Assembly (NCBI GenBank): GCA_040255675.1
Contig: JBDZVM010000002.1
Coordinates: forward strand, 1 to 64,000
Reading direction: 5' to 3'
Length of the DNA stretch: 64,000 nucleotides
From: JBDZVM01 sp040255675
Lineage (GTDB): Bacteria > Actinomycetota > Actinomycetes > Acidothermales > Acidothermaceae
Shown: piece after piece, positions 60,327-64,000 of the stretch
Position numbering within the stretch: the first letter of the stretch is position 1
How the letters are laid out: each line of letters begins with the position of its first letter
The notes under the pieces: generated by a model
What the model was told of the DNA's origin: nothing
The model's input: the letters and a program-made list of their open reading frames with translations, nothing else
Database searches by the model: none
Position numbers and translations under genes: made by a program

Positions 60327-61186
60327 CGCAGCACCCGCCCTTCGACGGGCAGACGGCCGACGCGAATCATGACCCGGTAAGCAATGATGGACGCCGCACC
60401 GCCGATCGCGAGCACCGTCGCGCCCGCCGGGCTGTTGTATGCGCGCGCCGCGTCGGGGTGAAGCGACAGCACGCCAAGTAGCAACCACGGTGCGGCGACG
60501 GCGATGCGCGCACCGTTGACGGCCCACCCCTGCCTTGTCTCGAGTTCGGCGCGGGTCGCCGCGTCTTCGCGCAAGAATGCCGACAAGGTGCGCAGCAGGC
60601 GACCGAGATCGCTGCCGCCGACCTCGCGCGCTAACCGGAGCGATTCGACGATTCTGTCGCCGGTCGGATCGGCGAGCGAAGCTTTGAGCCGGTCGAGGCA
60701 GTCGGAAAACCGACCGCTCGATCGATAATCCTCACCGAATCGCTGAAATGGACGCCGCAGTTCTTCCGGCCCCCGTGCGCCGAGTTGTGTCAATGCTTCA
60801 GGAAGCGACAGTCCGGCGCGCACGGCTGAGGCGAGATTATCGACGGCTTCCGGCCAGAGGTCGCGTAGCTCGGTGCGACGTTTCCGCTGCCGATAGCGCA
60901 CCAATGAGATGGGCGCCAACGCGGCGAACGCGGCGAACGCGACGGCGATGGGCAGCGCTCGTGACACCGCCGAACTGACGAGAAACACTACGATGGCAAA
61001 GCCCGCCGAAGAACCGATCAACTGGCGAGGCGTGACTGACTCGATACCGGCTTGCGCCAGCGCGTCGGCTAACCGTTCGATTAGCGACGGCTTATGACTC
61101 GGGCAGCGCGCTGGACGGCGAGGCCCTGACCGCCAGACCAGCGTGACGCCGATTCCGAACAGCAGTCCGATGAGCGGGCCGGTCAC
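60323..61186 (-). CDS. tadB: Tad pilus membrane protein TadB
   Basis: The 287-residue protein has a type II secretion F domain (WPEAVDNLASAVRAGLSLPE near 110) and four hydrophobic segments. Its start overlaps the tadA stop and its stop overlaps tadC. It is the TadA-proximal platform protein. Confidence 0.88.
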   Translation of the reverse strand: MTGPLIGLLFGIGVTLVWRSGPRRPARCPSHKPSLIERLADALAQAGIESVTPRQLIGSSAGFAIVVFLVSSAVSRALPIAVAFAAFAALAPISLVRYRQRKRRTELRDLWPEAVDNLASAVRAGLSLPEALTQLGARGPEELRRPFQRFGEDYRSSGRFSDCLDRLKASLADPTGDRIVESLRLAREVGGSDLGRLLRTLSAFLREDAATRAELETRQGWAVNGARIAVAAPWLLLGVLSLHPDAARAYNSPAGATVLAIGGAASIIAYRVMIRVGRLPVEGRVLR

Positions 61187-62439
61187 AGTCGCACCTCGTG
61201 CGAGGCCGCACCCTCGAGCAGCGTGCGCAGGTCGAATCCCGCGGCTTCGAAACGCTCGGGATGTGGCGGATACCCGTCAGCGCGGGCCAAGCGATTCGCG
61301 CGCGTGACGAACAAATCCTCGACCTCGATGACGCTGGCGTCGCCAGATCCTTCTACTCGACCAGGCACGCCCACGATTTCGCTAATGCGACGATGTCCGT
61401 GGCCGTCAGTGCGAGTGTGGACGACGATGTCGATGCTGCTCGCCACCGTAGGCACGACGAAAGCGTGACCGACGTTCTCGCCCGCGAGCAGCGGCAAGGT
61501 GCACAACTTCGTCACGGCTTCGCGCGCACTGTTCGCGTGAATGGTGCACATGCCTGGCAGGCCGGAGTTCAGGGCGATGAGCAAGTCGAGGCATTCTTCT
61601 TGCCGTACCTCGCCGACGATGATTCGCTGCGGCCGCATGCGCAGCGCTTCTTTCACAAGACGGCGCAGCCGTACCTCCCCGACACCGTCAAGGTTTGGTT
61701 GCCGAGTCTGCATGGCGACGACGTCTGGCAATGGCACACGTAGTTCGAATACTTCTTCACACGTGACGACGCGCTCGCGCGCCGGTATCGCGGCGGCGAG
61801 GCAGTTCAGCAGTGTGGTTTTTCCCGCTTGCGTGCCGCCAGCGACGATGATGTTGAGGCCACTGGCGACGGCCGCTTCGAGAAAGCGCGCCGCCTGCGCG
61901 GTAATCGAATTAAGCGCGATAAGTTCGTCGAACGAATGCGCCGTCAACACGAACTTGCGAATGTTGACCGCCCAATGAGCGCGGGTGATGTCAGGAATGA
62001 CGACGTGGAGGCGACTTCCGTCGGGCAACATCGCGTCGACGAATGGAGTCGACAGGTCGACGCGCCGTCCGGACGATTTGAGCATTTTCTCGACGAGGTC
62101 GCGCACCTGGCCGGCGGTGAGGATGGTGTTCGTGAGTTCGCTCGCGCCGCGCTTCGCCACGAACACACGGCCAGGCTCGTTTATCCAGATTTCTTCGACG
62201 AGCGGGTCGTCGAGGTAGCGCTGCAGTGGCCCGAAACCGGCCACTGCGTCGTAGACGGCACGCATCGCCGCCGGCCGGTCGAGGAGCGGCGGCAGCGAGC
62301 TGGTGAGGGTGCGGTCGTCGTAGTCGGCTACCACCTCTTCGACGAGCAGCCGCACACTGGCGCTGTCTGCTACCGGATCGAGCCCACGCCGACGGACGAG
62401 TTCGCGTACCTCGTCCTCCACGACGGCTACGGCATCCAC
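61183..62439 (-). CDS. tadA: Tad pilus assembly ATPase TadA/CpaF
   Basis: The 418-residue secretion ATPase has an N-terminal helical domain and Walker A (IIVAGGTQAGKTTLLNCLAA near residue 200). The Asp box, Walker B and His-box regions follow (RERVVTCEEVFELRVPLPDV, RPQRIIVGEVRQEECLDLLI, GLPGMCTIHANSAREAVTKL). It powers Flp pilus assembly. It is the first gene of the minus-strand Tad operon. Confidence 0.94.
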   Translation of the reverse strand: MDAVAVVEDEVRELVRRRGLDPVADSASVRLLVEEVVADYDDRTLTSSLPPLLDRPAAMRAVYDAVAGFGPLQRYLDDPLVEEIWINEPGRVFVAKRGASELTNTILTAGQVRDLVEKMLKSSGRRVDLSTPFVDAMLPDGSRLHVVIPDITRAHWAVNIRKFVLTAHSFDELIALNSITAQAARFLEAAVASGLNIIVAGGTQAGKTTLLNCLAAAIPARERVVTCEEVFELRVPLPDVVAMQTRQPNLDGVGEVRLRRLVKEALRMRPQRIIVGEVRQEECLDLLIALNSGLPGMCTIHANSAREAVTKLCTLPLLAGENVGHAFVVPTVASSIDIVVHTRTDGHGHRRISEIVGVPGRVEGSGDASVIEVEDLFVTRANRLARADGYPPHPERFEAAGFDLRTLLEGAASHEVRL

Positions 62440-62692
62440 GAAGTGCCCCCTACGACGGATCTGCGGATCTAGGTAGTGATCAGAAGGAGGAGGTTAGCGG
62501 GATGACGACCGACACTCAACACCGCATCCATCGTCTTGTGGATACCCAGCAGACAATTCAGCGCGGGCGCGACAATTCGCTAAAGCATTCGGTCGTTCGC
62601 TAAACCGTCGCGAATGTGACGATTGGAGGCCACGCTCGAATATCCCGGCCGATTTCGCGCCGTCCGCGCGACCGTCGCTGCGTGACGGGTCG
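62440..62692. other. Intergenic gap between tadA and the DUF222 gene
   Basis: No known gene is seen. A possible 33-codon plus-strand ORF (62502-62603, MTTDTQHRIHRLVDTQ...) follows a good AAGGAGGAGG site and might be a small protein or chance. The tadA promoter should lie here, but no clear elements were found. Confidence 0.4.
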
Positions 62693-64000
62693 TTATTCGA
62701 GTTGGCCTTGGGGGTCGACGTGGAAGACGTGGCGGCCGCTGGGTGAGGTCCAGGTGACCGAGCCGTTCTTGTGGAGTTGCAGGCGCCAGCCGCCGTGGGT
62801 TTTGGCCCGGTGGTGTTTTCGGCACAGCGCGCAGCAGTTACACGCCGCCGTCTTGCCGCCCTGTTTCCCGTGCGGGCACACATGATCAATATCGCAGGCG
62901 TCGGCGCGGCGGGAGCAGCCGGGGAACCGGCAGCGCCGATCCCTCGCGACGATGTAATCAGCCAACCGTTGCGGCGGCCGGTAGACCACGGCCCCGTAGT
63001 CGAGCAGGTGCCCGGTGACCGGTTCGACGACCAGCCGCCGCCACGTCGCGTCGGCGGCGAGTTCACGGGCGGCCTGCGCGGGGATCGGCCCGTAGCCGAC
63101 CAACTCGGCCGGATCATCGGCCAGCCCCAGCAAGCTCGCCAGGTCGACCACGACCTGCAGTTCGACCCGGCGGCCCTGGCGGCGCGGCAAGCCCGGCTCG
63201 GCCAGCGCATGACCCGCCCAGGCCACCAGGGCGTCGACGCGCAGCCCGTCCATCCGCAGCGCCGCTTTCGCGACCTCCGGCTTCCACCAGTCCTTGCCCA
63301 ACCCCTCCGGCTCGCCACTCCCGTCACCGCCGCCGCCCGTGTCGGTCGCGGCGGCGGGCGTGGGCCCGGCCGCGCGGATCGCCGCCTCGGTGTCGGCTTT
63401 CGCCTTACGCGCGCACCCGTCCAACGCCTCGAACACGCCGCGGGCTTCCTCCGCGGTCATCGTCGCCACCAGCGACGCCATCCCATCGGCGAGCGGGCGT
63501 ACCCGCACCGACCGCTCAGCCGCGATCGCCCGCGCCCGCCGCGCCGCCGCCACCTCCGGCGCCGCCGCCAACACCGCCCGGCGCACCGCCCGGCCGAACT
63601 CCGCCACCGTCTGCCCCGGCGCCTTGCCCAGCACCCGGTGCTGCACGAACGCGCGCTCCTCCACGTCAAGATCGCCGACCGCGTCGGCCAACACCCACGC
63701 GTGCCGAAAACTCAGCTCGCCGGCCTCCAGCAACGCGAACGTCGGACCAAGCTCGCCGACCAGCCGACGCGCCACCGAAAGCCGATTCCCGGCCGAACAC
63801 GGCGACCAGCGCAACACCGCCGCCGCGCACTCGGCCCGCCACTCCCACTCCTCGGTCTCCTTCGCCGACCCATCATCGGCGATATCCCCCACCACCGACG
63901 CCAACACCTTCTGGGTTTGCGCCGCCACCCACGCGGCCTGCCGCTCCCACGCCGCCGCCACCTCGACCCGCGAATCCACATCCAACGCGGCCACATCGAA
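62693..64000 (-). CDS. DUF222 and HNH endonuclease domain protein, cut by the right edge
   Basis: The frame is open to the window end, so the N-terminus is probably missing (at least 433 residues here). A DUF222 helical region (about 10-320) precedes a C-terminal HNH motif: CRFPGCSRRADACDIDHVCP and NCCALCRKHHRAKTHGGWRL hold the metal Cys residues and the His of DIDH. Such proteins are abundant and multi-copy in actinobacteria; their role is not established, and the HNH fold suggests nuclease activity. Confidence 0.9.
   Translation of the reverse strand, partial: FDVAALDVDSRVEVAAAWERQAAWVAAQTQKVLASVVGDIADDGSAKETEEWEWRAECAAAVLRWSPCSAGNRLSVARRLVGELGPTFALLEAGELSFRHAWVLADAVGDLDVEERAFVQHRVLGKAPGQTVAEFGRAVRRAVLAAAPEVAAARRARAIAAERSVRVRPLADGMASLVATMTAEEARGVFEALDGCARKAKADTEAAIRAAGPTPAAATDTGGGGDGSGEPEGLGKDWWKPEVAKAALRMDGLRVDALVAWAGHALAEPGLPRRQGRRVELQVVVDLASLLGLADDPAELVGYGPIPAQAARELAADATWRRLVVEPVTGHLLDYGAVVYRPPQRLADYIVARDRRCRFPGCSRRADACDIDHVCPHGKQGGKTAACNCCALCRKHHRAKTHGGWRLQLHKNGSVTWTSPSGRHVFHVDPQGQLE

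Noticed and set aside
62494..63327. Minus-strand frame inside the DUF222 gene region
   Set aside because: Arg/Pro-rich off-frame reading of the DUF222-HNH gene, which itself has clear HNH motifs.
1..64000. tRNA genes
   Set aside because: The only T-arm-like sequence I found (GGGTTCGATTCCC) belongs to the tmRNA; I saw no cloverleaf elsewhere, though a covariance search was not possible.

Overview
The window comes from a high-GC, flagellated actinobacterium. The indications are the codon use, the DUF222/HNH endonuclease at the right edge, the actinobacterial type of Tad pilus genes, the prfB-ftsE-ftsX and ctp-smpB-ssrA neighbourhoods, and flagellar genes without L- or P-ring components, as in single-membrane bacteria. 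I cannot name the genus from sequence alone.

Layout: (1) 1-4.9 kb is a decayed, mobile-looking region. It holds a membrane-protein gene cut by the left edge next to an IS-like terminus, short hypothetical genes with apparent frameshifts, a recombinase-like remnant and a DDE transposase-like gene. It ends in a strong hairpin just beyond the 3' end of the tmRNA gene. (2) 5.1-8.8 kb, minus strand, holds ssrA (tmRNA, tag ANTNRAAYALAA), a secreted S53 peptidase, smpB and an S41 carboxyl-terminal protease. (3) 8.9-35.3 kb, minus strand, is a nearly continuous flagellar gene run: fliC, fliD, fliS, flgB, flgC, fliE, fliF-J, a NlpC/P60 plus SLT wall hydrolase, fliK, flgD, flgE, flbD, motA, motB, fliL-R, flhB, flhA, a FlhF-like gene, a PilZ protein and a small membrane protein. 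(4) 35.6-39.3 kb, plus strand, is flgN, flgK, flgL, fliW and csrA. (5) 39.3-49.1 kb, plus strand, carries sugar and glycosylation genes: two GT2 glycosyltransferases, an epimerase, twin FkbM methyltransferases, a ThDP enzyme, a GmhA-like isomerase, a NeuB-like synthase and a KdsC-like phosphatase. They converge on a minus-strand operon of an EAL-HDOD protein, rfbF, rfbH and an SDR gene (53.4-49.0 kb). (6) 53.5-57.7 kb holds ftsX, ftsE, a tiny zinc-ribbon membrane protein, prfB and a secreted alpha/beta hydrolase. (7) 57.7-62.4 kb, minus strand, is a Tad (Flp) pilus operon, followed by a partial DUF222/HNH gene.

The genes appear to work together as follows. Two well-matched sigma28-like promoters sit before flgB and fliC. 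The flagellin leader is rich in GGA, and fliW and csrA are nearby, which suggests post-transcriptional control of flagellin by the FliW-CsrA switch. The sugar locus next to the filament genes probably decorates flagellin with one or more unusual sugars. Its mix of CDP-sugar genes (RfbF, RfbH), an acetolactate-synthase-like ThDP enzyme and nonulosonate-type enzymes (NeuB-like, KdsC-like) is the most novel part of the window. The whole flagellar plus sugar block lies between ftsX and ctp, inside what looks like a cell-division and ribosome-rescue neighbourhood.
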